Below, piece after piece: positions 34,845-45,957 of a stretch of 64,000 bases of DNA (positions within the stretch are counted from its first letter, which is position 1; every line of letters begins with the position of its first letter). The notes beneath the pieces are model-generated. The model saw only the letters and a program-made list of their open reading frames with translations, searched no databases and was not told the DNA's origin. This stretch comes from Amphiduros pacificus (lineage: Eukaryota > Annelida > Polychaeta > Phyllodocida > Hesionidae). A program made the position numbers and the translations under genes. The DNA is taken from the NCBI GenBank assembly GCA_949316495.1, contig OX439000.1, positions 54,722,220 through 54,786,219 of the forward strand, in the 5' to 3' direction.

Positions 34845-35882
34845 TTATTGTTCATTATTCACATTGCTGTCTTCATCATCTAGCATTATTGGGAGTAGTT
34901 CAGTGATTGTCAGAATATTATCATTAATCACAGAAGTAACTCTATCTGAATCGACACCTTGCGGTAGGTCAAACAGTCTGTCCATCTTGCGGAAGACAAA
35001 CAAGCCATCAGATTGTTCCTTATGTTCTGCTGTGACCCTGATCTTGTTGTCAGTGGCCTTCACCTTGATCTCATCTGGGTCAAAGCCATCAATTTTCAGT
35101 TTTATATCAAGTAATTTGGGATTACTCAATGCCATATTTTCACCCTCTGGAACTTCCATTTTTTCTGTATGTGTCTTGTCTTGTTTCCCTGGTACTTCAA
35201 CAAGATTGTGGTCAGCTGCAGCCAGTTCTGTGAGACTCTCGGAGGTTTCTGCGGGGGTTTCTGTCTTTTCTGACAGTATGTTTGCCTTTATATCTTTCTG
35301 GCCTGGTGTCTGATTACCTGCTCGCAGTTCTGTGTCCCCATTCTCTTTCTGGGAATTTGTTTTCTCTGGAACAACGCATGCGTTATCAACAGGGCTTAAA
35401 GTTTCATCCTCTTTTCTGACTCTCCTTTTGCCAACAATGGTGAATTTGTCTTGCTCCCCATTTATGTCCAAGGAAAAGGGCACAATGCCTTCAGGCAGAG
35501 CGACATGTCTGACCTTCATCTTCTGGGTGAACCCATCCTCGCTTTCTGGGCTGCCTTCTTCCTTGACTGCCTTAATCGTCAACTGTTTGCCGTCTTTGTG
35601 CACGTCAAGGTCCTTCATGTGAAAGCCAGGCAGCTCCAACGACTCTTGCCAGTCTACGAGCGTAAACTGTGACCTCCTGCCTCTGTAGCTGGCGCCCTCT
35701 CGCGGACACCTAGGTCTCAGGTAGGGATGAGCACGTCTCCTACCTCCATAATGACCACGCCCACTTGCTACCCACTCAGGGTCCTGCTCCAAAAAATTTA
35801 TTCCACTCACCAGGTCAAATATGTCCTCATCAACGTCAGGAGACCAAAAGGGTCGCAGACTTCTTTTCATTATTATAGCCAT
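34845..35882 (-). CDS. Small heat-shock protein with two alpha-crystallin domains, 345 aa, intronless
   Basis: A single uninterrupted frame. Residues about 71-153 form a first alpha-crystallin domain (SQFTLVDWQESLELPGF, DLDVHKDGKQLTIKAVKEEG, HVALPEGIVPFSLD, DKFTIVGKR). Residues about 255-332 form a second (KLLDIKLKIDGFDPDEIKVK, NKIRVTAEHKE, FDLPQGVDSDRVTSVI, NILTITELLPI). A polar, Glu/Lys/Thr-rich linker of about 100 residues separates them. Usual metazoan small HSPs are about 150-220 aa with one domain; tandem-domain forms are known in flatworms. Expected role: ATP-independent holding of unfolding proteins. A start at Met5 is also possible. The lack of introns, TATA box and heat-shock elements fit stress induction. 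The single-frame ORF and both domains make the call strong. Confidence 0.95.
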   Translation of the reverse strand: MAIIMKRSLRPFWSPDVDEDIFDLVSGINFLEQDPEWVASGRGHYGGRRRAHPYLRPRCPREGASYRGRRSQFTLVDWQESLELPGFHMKDLDVHKDGKQLTIKAVKEEGSPESEDGFTQKMKVRHVALPEGIVPFSLDINGEQDKFTIVGKRRVRKEDETLSPVDNACVVPEKTNSQKENGDTELRAGNQTPGQKDIKANILSEKTETPAETSESLTELAAADHNLVEVPGKQDKTHTEKMEVPEGENMALSNPKLLDIKLKIDGFDPDEIKVKATDNKIRVTAEHKEQSDGLFVFRKMDRLFDLPQGVDSDRVTSVINDNILTITELLPIMLDDEDSNVNNEQ

Positions 35883-36047
35883 GATAATTTCTTTCCACTC
35901 TTATTATAAGTCTTTGCTAACAATATTTTGGTGTCCACTTCCTTATCAAAGAATATATAAGATGGATCTGTTCAGTATTCAGCAGATATTCTGTTGTGTC
36001 GTCAGCTCCAATGCAGTTGGTTTGGTTTCACTTCGGAAATACCTGCT

Positions 36048-36055
36048 CTTTTATA
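36048..36055 (-). promoter_or_regulatory. TATA box of the small heat-shock gene
   Basis: TATAAAAG on the - strand. Transcription would start near 36020, leaving a 5' UTR of about 140 nt before the ATG at 35882. Confidence 0.75.
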
Positions 36056-36126
36056 CAGACCTGGTCATGTTCCAGTCTTTTGTGGAACTCTCGAGAGCCT
36101 TCCAGTAGCCACTAGAGGGCTCTGTG

Positions 36127-36154
36127 TTCTAGAACTCTCCACGTGCTTCTGGAA
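36127..36154 (-). promoter_or_regulatory. Heat-shock elements (two TTCnnGAA modules)
   Basis: TTCTAGAA at 36127-36134 and TTCTGGAA at 36147-36154 are palindromic HSF half-site pairs, 70-100 bp upstream of the TATA box. A looser cluster TTCCAG...TGGAAC...CTTCCAG lies at 36070-36104. Being symmetric they could act in both directions, toward the small HSP and toward TTC4. Confidence 0.75.
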
Positions 36155-36179
36155 GACACCAGAGGGCACATCATTTCGA

Positions 36180-37391
36180 CATCCTGGTATGTCTTATGGC
36201 TGCCTCCATGACTGGAATGAGTTTCCAAATTTCTGTATTAAAATCCATATTATCTGATAATTTAAAATCACACATAGTGTTTTAGTATAGAATAAACACA
36301 TCGGAATATAAGGTAAAGTTTTTGAAATATCAGATTAGATTGTTATGGCTTAACATGAGCGCAATCATAAAATAATCGTGCCTTCAATGGTACACATGGT
36401 CTCTGTGGTATTAAGTATAATTCTTAACCGTATTTGATCAATGATGGCAACACTGCCAACATGGATCTAAATTTTTCTGCTATTTTGAGTAAGAATAGAG
36501 GCTATTTTGAGTGTCTATTCTGAGTAAGAAATGTATTTAAAATCGAGTGGAAAGAAAGACCTGTCAGATGAGCTGTCAGTGTCACAGTGTGACGTATTAG
36601 CCATAACAAGATCCCAGATTACAAAAACTGGTCAGGAGAGGCATCTAAACCCAAAGCCATCGGCAAAATAGACTTAAAATCCACTGTTTCTAGAAACACC
36701 ACACACTGCCCATCATATTGAAGTTTCCCTGCTAAATGATCTCGACCTCCGGCGATTGACTGTTGCATTTATGACGGATGCCACTATCTTTCTCAGTAAT
36801 AATGTCCAATGATACAAATCCATGTGCATTCTGTAGTGTTTTGTTGTTTACCCGATATCAAACCTGACAACGTGAAATGGCATTTAGAAGAGTCCAAGTG
36901 ATGACCTCATGGAAACTCCCAGGGAGAAACTTCATATGACGTCAGAAGCACTACGTTGTGGAGCTTCTGATCGTTGCTGTCACTCCTATAATTAGTATTT
37001 CTAAAATCAGGGGATTTCAAGTCTATTTTGACAATGGCTTTGGGTATAATTCACCAGTGGGAACTGGGTGCTCACAAGTATAACTGAGTGGTAGGTTCAG
37101 TGCTCAAAGATTTATATATTCAAGACATTAGCTGATTCTTAGGAAACAGTTATACATAATAGCTTCCAAAATAACAAATGATTTTGAAGCTAAGAAATGC
37201 TGATGTGATTTTTATGTTGGAATTTTGCTGGAAATTGCACTCACTGACATATATTTTACACCCAGAGATAATCCACTTGTCAAAATATTATTGACAACAT
37301 ATATTTGCCCAAAATGTAGTGGTATCCACTGTACAATATGACATGTTTACATTCCTTTTGACATGTGCCATTCAATTCTGATACTTTGCAG
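36180..37391. other. Region between the small HSP promoter and the TTC4 start
   Basis: It probably contains the TTC4 promoter and a 5' UTR exon, because CTTTGCAG at 37384-37391 looks like an acceptor just before the ATG at 37423. I could not place the first exon. A small direct repeat of GAGTAAGAA lies near 36488 and 36522. Confidence 0.4.
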
Positions 37392-37422
37392 ATCAAAATT
37401 GTAACAGTTATATAATTCCAAG

Positions 37423-40400
37423 ATGGCCAAACCCAAGATGACAGATGAGGAGCGGGAAGCTTTAGCAGCAAAGCTTGATAAAGATCTAGAGGACTTCATC
37501 CAAACACAAGCCAATAAACCAGGCAAGAAGATGGAATTTGATTGCAACAAAACAGTTGATGAGATGGCTGAGGTATGCAGTAAGCACATAGTTTTCTACA
37601 TTAAATTTAATAAAAGATTTATGGTCTGTCAGCAGCATTTGGCATTCATTTATGGTTTCATATGTACAGTTCTTCAGTTGATCTCTTCAAATGAGTTAAT
37701 AAAAAAGAAAAAAAGGTTGGTTATTTTTGCAGAGGATAAAGATAAAGAAATATTCATGATTATGGAAATTTGTATATAATATGGAATTATTTAATGGGTT
37801 GGACTGTACCTTGCTTGAAGGTGTATTTTGCAGCAAGGTGACCTTTTAGTAGCATCTGCGATACCCATATCAACATTTTGTCATACATAAATTACCAAAT
37901 ACAATGCAACATATCAGTACCTTTTCCTAACCAACAGAACCTGATGCAAAGAAGCACTCTACCATACTCCGTATAATTCATAAGGACGCTGCAAAACATA
38001 CTAATATCCAACAAGACACTGACTTGCTTTTCCAACTCTCCAATTTTCATTAAAGGGAAACATTCACTTCTCTGAAACATTTTTGTAGTTTGGAAGATAA
38101 TTATAACGCACATTGATCTGTGGGCTCTGTTTTTATGACCGCTCAAGGGAAACATGATTTTTTGGGGAGAAGTAGCTCTTTTAAATGCACGTGCTGGAAA
38201 AAAAAGAATGACGTCATCGTGAGGCAATTACCTACTTACATAACTAATTAGTAAACCAACAACAATGCAGCTGAGAGAGCGATGTTACGATTTTCAGTCT
38301 AAGGTCAGACACGCTATAAAATGGTTATGTGCATCGGAAAGAACATGAAAAATGTGACATTTTGGTGCAAAGAGCATAACGATCGGACCAATATTAACAA
38401 AGTTATGACAAGTTTTGTGAAAATTGAAAATGATTGCAGCTCGACTGGCACGTGCAATCAATCCCGCACGATGACGTCATAGGCCCAAATTGCAATAAAT
38501 GATCATAATTTATGGGGGTTGCAAGATTAATTTTAATTGTTGGTTTGTGTTGCCATGGTTACCGCTATATTTTTTTGGTCTCTGAATTTCAATGTATTTA
38601 TGTATCTATGATCATTTAATCATATAATTTATGAAATGTATTTTACTAGAAAGTATCTCTTTAACAATTTCATCAACAATTATTAATTGTAATTTATAAC
38701 AGAAAGATATTGAATTATTCTTACAGGAGTTAAATAATCATCCTGCCTTCATGACTGCCTTTGACCCGAGGAAGCCCATGTCACCTGCGATGGAGGCACT
38801 GCAAGCCCTGAAATACGAATCAGATGATGCTTACCGTAAGCTAACTATGACTCTAGATTTTTAGCCCTGCTGACTTTTTCAAGTCGCAGAGCTTTAGGAG
38901 TGTGGAAAATGTCTGTCCATCAGTCTGTCTGTCCATCAGTCCATTAAAAATCTTCTCCAAAACTACCAGTAATATATGTTTCATATTTTCAATACCTCAT
39001 AAGAATACATTGCAAGTCCAGTACGGGTTAGTTTCTTTTCCATGCGAGGAACGTGGCAGGATGTAACACACATGGCTAATTGTAGATTGCCTTGGATACT
39101 TCTACATCATGGATAGCAAAAAATTATCTGACCTTTTGCTCAAAACTATGCAGAGCAATTACATTTTTTACTTTTAACTTTACACTTGTATTCATATTCC
39201 TTGACATGTGCTTCTCACTGGTCAGCTCAGCAGACATGATATAGCCCTGTTTGACCCGACCTGGCCTCTTTCAGGGTGCAACACATATGACTACGGCCCA
39301 CGGACATTTAGTTTTTTCAGCCTTGTAGTACAGTCTTTGCTTTATTTTAATTTGTCTCTTGATTTCCTTTGTCATCCATGGCACATCCCATCTTCCAGTT
39401 ATTTTCTTAATAGGATTGTGTTTATATATGGACTCCATAAGCTTAGCTGTAAATGTATTGTTCAGAGTTTCAACTGGGAGATTTGACTCCTTAACTTTAT
39501 CTTCAAAAAAGATGTGCATGTCTTGTTCTATTGCATTCATGTCTCCTTTTATATACAGCAATACATTTCTTGGCTTTTTCTTGGCCAGTGTGGCTTTTGC
39601 ATTGATTTCTGTCATCACCACATCATGGTCACTCATTCCTGGATGGACAGATACTTTTATTTATTAGGCCAAGGTTTGTCCTACCGACCAGATCTAACCT
39701 ATTTTCTCCCCTGGTTGGGTGTGGATTTACTTGTGTGAGACAATGTTCATTAAAAGTATCAACCATTGCTGTATTTAGGTCAATCCCATATGCAGGGCTT
39801 GCTTATAGGACATTCTCCCATGTGATATCCGATACATTGAAATCCCCTGTTAGTAATATATTCAGGGTATTTGTGTCAGACTGGGGAATCTTTCTGTGAG
39901 ATGTGTTTAGTTCATGGACGTTAGATATATTTCTGTCTGTTGGACAATAGTAACATCCTTACTCTGCATTACATCGGTAGTATTCAATTGCTACCTCTGC
40001 AGTCATTGCCCTGTTTTTGATCTCATTCAAAGTTTGGAAATTCCTGAACACTTGCCATGCTCACAAAAATATCATCAAATCTGAATCATCAAATCTGACC
40101 AACATTACCTTATTTCCTCAAATATAAGACGAGATTTTCGTACCCAAAACTTTCAGTTAATATTTTGGGGGTTGTCTTATACACAAGGGCAACCTGTGGA
40201 CGGTGATTTACGGCAAGAATAATTGACTTTATCAGAGTGAAAAGTAAATAAACTTCGCTCATACTGTCCAGATACAAACTCCCCCAACAGCGATATAATT
40301 AATATCTTTGGCTTATAATACACATAGAAATATTTTACCACGTCTCAACAGTAGTCCACCTTCATTTAATAAGTGTAAATTATGCAGAAGTCAGAGAAAA

Positions 40401-40513
40401 TGAAAATCTTTGGATTATAATACACATAAAAATATTTTACTACGTCTCAAAAGTAGTCCACCTTCATTTAATAAGTGTAAATTATGCAGAAGTCAGAGTT
40501 TAACAATGCTTAA

Positions 40514-40610
<97 letters not shown>

Positions 40611-43600
40611 AAATATGCTTATGCAACATGAGGTTGCCATTCTGAAATTTTCAAAATTGTGACCTCGTGTTGCGTATGCATGTTAATGGATGGATGGTTT
40701 TGTTCTGTTCTCGACCTGCAAAGCGCATTTTGTGATAATATTTGGTAAATACCTTTATTTATCATTTAATATGCAATTAAAATCGATCCGCTACGTCCGA
40801 TTTCCATTATTTAAAAAATATGAAAGTCCGTAATAAAAACGCTTTGTTTTGACGCTAAGGTCAAGGACGTCACGGACATCATATTTACGTTTTACTTTTT
40901 AAATGTCCACCAAACATGAAAGGCAGCAGTGCCGATGTCTCGAGAAAAACTGACTGATCTTATATTTGGAAATTGGTCTTTTCAAGGGATTTGGCGGGGT
41001 CGTCTTATACACGAGTCGTCTTATATTCAAGTAAATACGGTAGGTCATAAACTGTAACCAGGTGTCTGGCACATATACTGACCAATCAGTGCAACTGCCA
41101 ATACAAAACAAATCTATTTATATTCTTTCACCACTGAGTTGACAGCCAGATTTTTCTAAATACTACTCACTTGTGCTGGATTCTGTGCGCACATACAATG
41201 GCCCAAAAACAAAACGAATGCCAACAATTCTCACTATTGCTGAACCAGAATTATTGGGCATACCGTATGCACAAAACAAGTCAGGCCTTTGCTACCTGTG
41301 AGGGTAGAGTGTATGATTTGTGAGTCCATTGGCCCATGGCCTCTTATATAAAATCTTATGGTGCATGTCTACAGCAATATACCAATTTACTGACATAAAA
41401 AAATATATAAAAAAATAAATGTTTCAATACTAGATTATTTTTTGAAAAGATACTCAACTATTTTTTCAGAAAATGCAGAGAATTTCAAAGAGGATGGAAA
41501 TGAAAATTTCAAGAAGAAGAAATATCGCTGGGCAAGTGACAGTTACACACAGGGGATCAAGGAGAGGTCTGCTGACAAAAATATCAATGCTATACTTTAC
41601 ACTAACCGGGCTGCTGCACAGTATCACCTCGGTAAATATAAAAGAGTTCACCTCATATTAATCAGTGATACAGGTTACTCACATGACATCAAGAAAATTA
41701 TGAGAAGATGATTTTTGTTTGTAAATGTGATAACTTTGCCAAAACAACTTGGAATCCTTTTAAATTTGGTTTGTAAACTCATCTCCACCTTCTTGCCAAT
41801 CTCAGTTGCTATAGAATCTTGAAGACAAAACACTCATTATTTGTTTTATATTTATGAAATGACTAGGGCTTCATGTACCTGCATCTCTGATGCCTCTATT
41901 TTCACTATAGTAATTCTTACATCAGAAAATATGTCTGGTTTGAAATGTTTTACATAGAAACTATATATGTTCACAGGCAATTACAGATCAGCACTGAGAG
42001 ATGTGGTGTTTGCACGCAAGTTTAAGCCAGACCACATGAAAGCAATAGTGAGAGGAGTTCACTGTAATATGGAGACGAAACACTACGCTGATGCAATCAA
42101 GTGGTGTGATGATGGACTAGAAATAAATCCAGATGACCCCAAACTGATGGAGATGAGGATTTCAGCAGACAAGTTAAAGGTACATCATGAGAAACGCCTC
42201 ACTGCCCTCTGAAAGAGTCATGAAGTAGATGCCATAAACTTTCTTTATTTAAGCTTTATGCATCTCTGATTGCAAGTTTTACAATTGTTATTCTAGTGAT
42301 TTGCCTATTCACTTCAAGATAAAAGACATTATTTTTCCATTTATTGTACTTGTACCATTGAATTTTTCATATAAATGCTTATTTTAATTTAAGAGACAAC
42401 AAGAGAGAGAAAAGAGAAAAGAGCTTGCAAAAGAGAGGAAAGAAGATATTGAAGAAAATAAGTTATTAGAGGCAATAAAGGTTAGTTATTTTGCCGGGTA
42501 ATTTGATATTCCTTTTTCTTATGGAGTATGCTGCCTATATGAATAATAAATCAAAATGAAATATTTATCTCTTTTTTATGCCAGAGTCGTGGAATTACCT
42601 TGGCAGGTATGAAGGAGAATCAGAAGAGCCAGCTCTTGCTCTCTAGTTTAGAGTCAAACCACCCAAGTGGAGCCAAGGTCGTGTTAGATGACCAAGGTCA
42701 ACTACACTGGCCAGTTTTGTTAATGTACCCAGAATATGCAGAGACGGACTTTCTGGCCTCGTGTAGTGAAAATTCTACGTAAGTCACAACTATTAGTTTA
42801 GTGTGTTTTTGTTTTTTTTAACCTCTTGGCAAATGTTGCCAAAGGGTTAACGTCAGAGGCAGTGGCATCTGGGCATCTTGGTGTCAGTCCCTTTTGTGAT
42901 TGTTATTACTCGAGAACAAATATATTTTGGTTCTTGAAACTTTAAGGTCAAGGGATCCATTCTTTGAAGTTGCCGTAAGTTGATAACAAATAAAGATAGC
43001 ATTGCCAAAATTAAAACCCTGGCTATATCTTACAATTCCTCAAAATGGTGCCCTTGTTGGTGACCTGGACTTACACTTTGAGGTCATGTGACCGAATATT
43101 TGAAAATCATATGGACACTACAAGTTAAAATCCAATTAAGAGAGCATTTTGCAACCATTCATACAAAAAAGTTCAAAGCTTCCTCTCTTTCTGCTCTTGC
43201 CCTAAACCATGGTATTTTTGTAGGTAAATGTTAGAGTAAAAATACACTAAGATATGAAATTGGATCCTTTTCCCCATAAAACGACAGATATAATATATGT
43301 TGACATTGTCTGGAGGGATATACAGTTCCCTCATGTGTATGATCTTTGTTTAGAGTTGGGGAGCACCTGGAGCATATGTTTGGAGTCGGCACAGAACCTG
43401 CACCATGGGATGTGCAGCACAAATATACACTTGACAGAATAGAGGTAGGCTCTAAACTGCTGGTAATATTGTAAACTCCACATAGAGGTTGATACAATGA
43501 CATACCTTTATGAACAATTCTTCTGCATAATACAAGATATGCTTATGTTCATTTCAAACTGATTTATTGACATAAACCACACCCTTTCCCCATCAGTTCA

Positions 43601-45690
43601 CTATTGAATTTTAATTACACAAATAAATTGAGCCTTTAAATTTCATGCAATACTCATTCCATGTGAAAAAAATGTCCTTTTATTGGGACACTTCATGTGG
43701 AATGAGTTGAGATATCTAGCAGAATGTGAGATTTAAAAAAAAGTAAAATTAATTCTTGCAAAAAATATGGACATATGATTTTATTACAGATATAACTAAA
43801 TATGAGACAATAAAACTGATTGTGTTTTGTAGATTTATTATGAAAATACAGCAGAGGAAAAAATATATCGAGTGAAAAGTAACATGCCACTTCATAAGAT
43901 ATTAAAAAATCAAAAGTAAGTATGAGGTTGATCAATATCTTTTACACAGGGACCCTCCATAACCAACTCTTTTTCATGCTGGATGATATGTGGTCCGATT
44001 GCTCATATATTCATCGGCAGAAAACACAAGTTGATGACACAGATACCATATTTGCCATCATGATTGTGTTGATCAAGTCAGTGCTTCCTTAATTATGTAT
44101 AATCTTAACATTGCTTTTTAAGCATACCAAACTTTTTTTACCTTGGGTCAAGGTCATGGCCAGCACAGGAGCAAATTATGTAATTTGGTGACAATGACCT
44201 TAAAGGCCACGGCTTCCAAAATATTGTGAATCTAATCCCGAGAAGATTAGATCTTGATGTTATGTAAATATTTTTAAGACCATGGGTGAAGGACAAGTTC
44301 ATGATAAGCACAAGAGCAACTTTGCTTTTGAATGCTCTAATTTCTTACAAAATGCAGCAATATAAATATAACTCGGTAGATGTAATCAACCTATGAGAAG
44401 CTTGGATAAATTGGATATTGGGTGATTTTGAGTGATTTTCAAAATCACAGGAGCCAATTTTCACAATGACCTACTTATAGGCCTTATAGGTCACAACTTC
44501 CAAAATATTGTGAATCTAATCCTTTACAAATCAGAGAAAATTAGACCTTGATATTTTGTAATTATATATAAATATCCATGGTAATTTATTTTTATGACCT
44601 TGGGTCAAGGTCATGATCAGCACAAGAGCAACTTTGCTTGTAAATGAACTTCCAAGATTGCAGCAGCATCAATATGATGTGAGAGATGTGATCTACCTTT
44701 GAGGGGCTTGGATAAGATCAATATTGGGGGACCTCAAAAATCAGCTATTTGTGATGTTTTGTAAAACTACAAATAGCATCTATTCTCACTCTATCTTTGT
44801 TCATAATTTTCAGAAAAATGTTCACTATATCTTTGTTCCTAATTTTCAGAAAAAAAATATGTAACTAGGTCACAATGACCTACTAAACTTGTCATGTCAA
44901 GGACCTGTGACATGACAATTCAGTGAGGCAGTACTATATCTGCTACAAGTAGGTTTCATCCTGAAATAATGTTGAAAGTGATATAAAACCCCAAACAAAC
45001 AGTACAAGAGATTGACTTTGTAAGTTTGGATAGTGCTTGACCATGTATGCATTAAATACTGTGCAGACTTCAGTTCTGTGCCACTCACAAACTATCTAGT
45101 TTGCTGTACTTTTGGCATAGCTTGTGCAGTGAGGGGGGATTTTTTGTCATACTCTTTGTTTTTTAACTTTGATCTTCTCTGAAATGATTGACAACAAGCT
45201 GTCTCTCCGAAAAACAAAAGCAAGGTTTGTTCAGTGTTATATGAATGATTTAGATTTTAGCAGAAGACTTGTAAAGGCACAGAAATTTATGTAGGGATGA
45301 TGGATAAAAACACTTGATCACAGATTTAGGCTGCATGTCAACATGTCAAAGCCTCTCACTGGAACTCCATGCCTGAATCTTTTTGAAGAGGGATTTGGAA
45401 TCATTCTTTCGGATTATTGTCCCAACCAGGGATGAAACTTGGATGCAAGTGTGGAAGAGACCTCTTTCCCACCGAGTTAGATCCTATTCTACAAAGCCTT
45501 GGTCTTGTAGCACTAAATACTAATTAATTCTCCATGTATTTTTTTTGTTTATAAAAAACATGATTAAATACAATTTAATATGGTTGTTCTGTTCTGTAGG
45601 TTTGTGGTTCAAGGAGGGACGCCAGCATTTATCCTTCTGATTGCAGATTCAGATTTTGCTAAAAGTTTTCTAGCAAAATACAGGACATGA
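37423..45690 (+). CDS. TTC4: Tetratricopeptide repeat protein 4, HSP90/HSP70 co-chaperone, nine exons, 389 aa
   Basis: Exons: 37423-37572, 38727-38835, 41470-41631, 41977-42179, 42394-42480, 42585-42778, 43354-43444, 43833-43915, 45600-45690; 1170 nt, all phases agree. Three TPR units span residues about 88-194 (AENFKEDGNENFKKKKY, NAILYTNRAAAQYHLG, AIKWCDDGLEINPDDPK), with Lys/Asn positions suited to a carboxylate clamp for the EEVD tails of HSP90/HSP70. A charged helix follows (RQQEREKRKELAKERKED). The C-terminal Cns1/TTC4 'wheel' domain is recognisable by W-P-V-L-L-MYPEYAETDF, PWDVQHKY, YRVKSNMPLHKIL and GGTPAFILLI. Length and order match human TTC4 (387 aa). TTC4/Cns1 supports client folding, including translation factors. 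Introns 2 and 8 hold many repeats. Start: first ATG after the acceptor at 37391, giving MAKPKMTDEER. Confidence 0.95.
38050..38664. mobile_element. 615-bp TTAA-flanked MITE, copy 1 (TTC4 intron 2)... TTC4 first intron
   Basis: It lies in the first intron of TTC4 (37573-38726). It starts TTAAAGGGAAACATTCACTT and ends AAGTATCTCTTTAA, so both ends read TTAAAG-G/A-GA.AC inward. The body (GTTGCAAGATTAATTTTAAT, TTTTGTGAAAATTGAAAATG) is present in reverse complement at 58026-58598 and in part at 52449-52604. TTAA target sites suggest piggyBac- or Kolobok-like mobilisation, which is inference. Confidence 0.75.
38862..39060. repeat. Possible dispersed repeat with CTGTCCATCAGT tandem words
   Basis: CTGTCCATCAGTCTGTCTGT + CCATCAGTCC after CCCTGCTGACTTTTTCAAGT; it resembles a common mollusc-type repeat, but only one copy is in the window. 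Confidence 0.35.
39271..40060 (-). mobile_element. LINE fragment: endonuclease end and linker, antisense in TTC4 intron 2
   Basis: On the - strand the sequence gives LLTGDFNVSDITWENVL (the GDFN motif of APE-type endonucleases), then HCLTQVNPHPTRGENRLDLV, SVHPGMSDHDVVMTEI (the SDHD end of the endonuclease fold), and a linker ending TKEIKRQIKIKQRLYYKAEK. This is the region between endonuclease and reverse transcriptase of a non-LTR retrotransposon. The frame is interrupted and the RT is missing, so it is a dead fragment. Confidence 0.8.
40110..41043. repeat. Second copy of the composite repeat (TTC4 intron 2)
   Basis: Contains eroded TACCGTATT-type ends (40115-40215), arm text (GCGATATAATTAATATCTTT, TTTATCATTTAATATGCAAT, ATCGATCCGCTACGTCCGAT) and a nearly complete fold-back end finishing CAAGTAAATACGGTA at 41043. 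A segment of about 90 bp (TTTGGCTTATAATACACATA ... GAAGTCAGAG) is duplicated at about 40307-40396 and 40408-40498. Confidence 0.7.
40515..40607. repeat. AT microsatellite, about 93 bp
   Basis: A pure alternating AT run inside the composite repeat; the apparent Tyr-Ile frame across it is not a gene. Confidence 0.97.
44140..44889. repeat. Diverged AAGGTCA-type repeat units in the last TTC4 intron
   Basis: Words such as GGTCAAGGTCATG.CAGCACA, AGAGCAACTTTGCTT and CACAGGAGCCAATTTTCACA recur with spacing of roughly 300 bp (for example 44279 and 44596). Related text lies at 25490-25727 and 30071-30330, and a short piece at 42900-43100. Confidence 0.6.
44890..44999 (+). mobile_element. 5'-truncated SINE, same family as 8692-8996
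   Basis: GTCATGTCAAGGACCTGTGA, CAATTCAGTGAGGCAGTACT, TGCTACAAGTAGG and GTTGAAAGTGATATAAAACC + CCAAAC match the 3' 110 bp of the full SINE. The tRNA-like head is absent. Confidence 0.85.
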
Positions 45691-45905
45691 TGTTATACAT
45701 AAAAATAAATATATATTCGCTTAAATAAGAATTTAACTTTAGCAGGTCAATTTCTACATTGAGATGAGAAGTCTTATGTCATTAATAGTACTTCATGTGT
45801 AAACCATAAATATAAATATCCATAATATTTGAATTTTTATTGAAAATGTGTTATTGGTGCATTAATATGTATATATACATTTTGTGAAATATGTACTCTA
45901 TATAC

Positions 45906-45911
45906 AATAAA
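45906..45911 (+). promoter_or_regulatory. Polyadenylation signal of TTC4
   Basis: AATAAA 216 bases past the TGA; an earlier AATAAA lies near 45704 directly after the stop. Confidence 0.5.
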
Positions 45912-45951
45912 CACTGATTATGTACATCGCCAAAATTGTTCAATGCATCTG

Positions 45952-45957
45952 TTTATT
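45952..45957 (-). promoter_or_regulatory. Possible polyadenylation signal of DIMT1
   Basis: AATAAA on the - strand; it would put the DIMT1 3' end against the TTC4 3' end. An ATTAAA at 46212-46217 (- strand) is an alternative. Confidence 0.35.

Noticed and set aside
34765-35313. 182-residue frame on the + strand
   Set aside because: Antisense shadow of the small heat-shock gene, whose - strand frame has two recognisable domains.
40410-40631. Frame with a long Tyr-Ile run
   Set aside because: Translation of an AT microsatellite.
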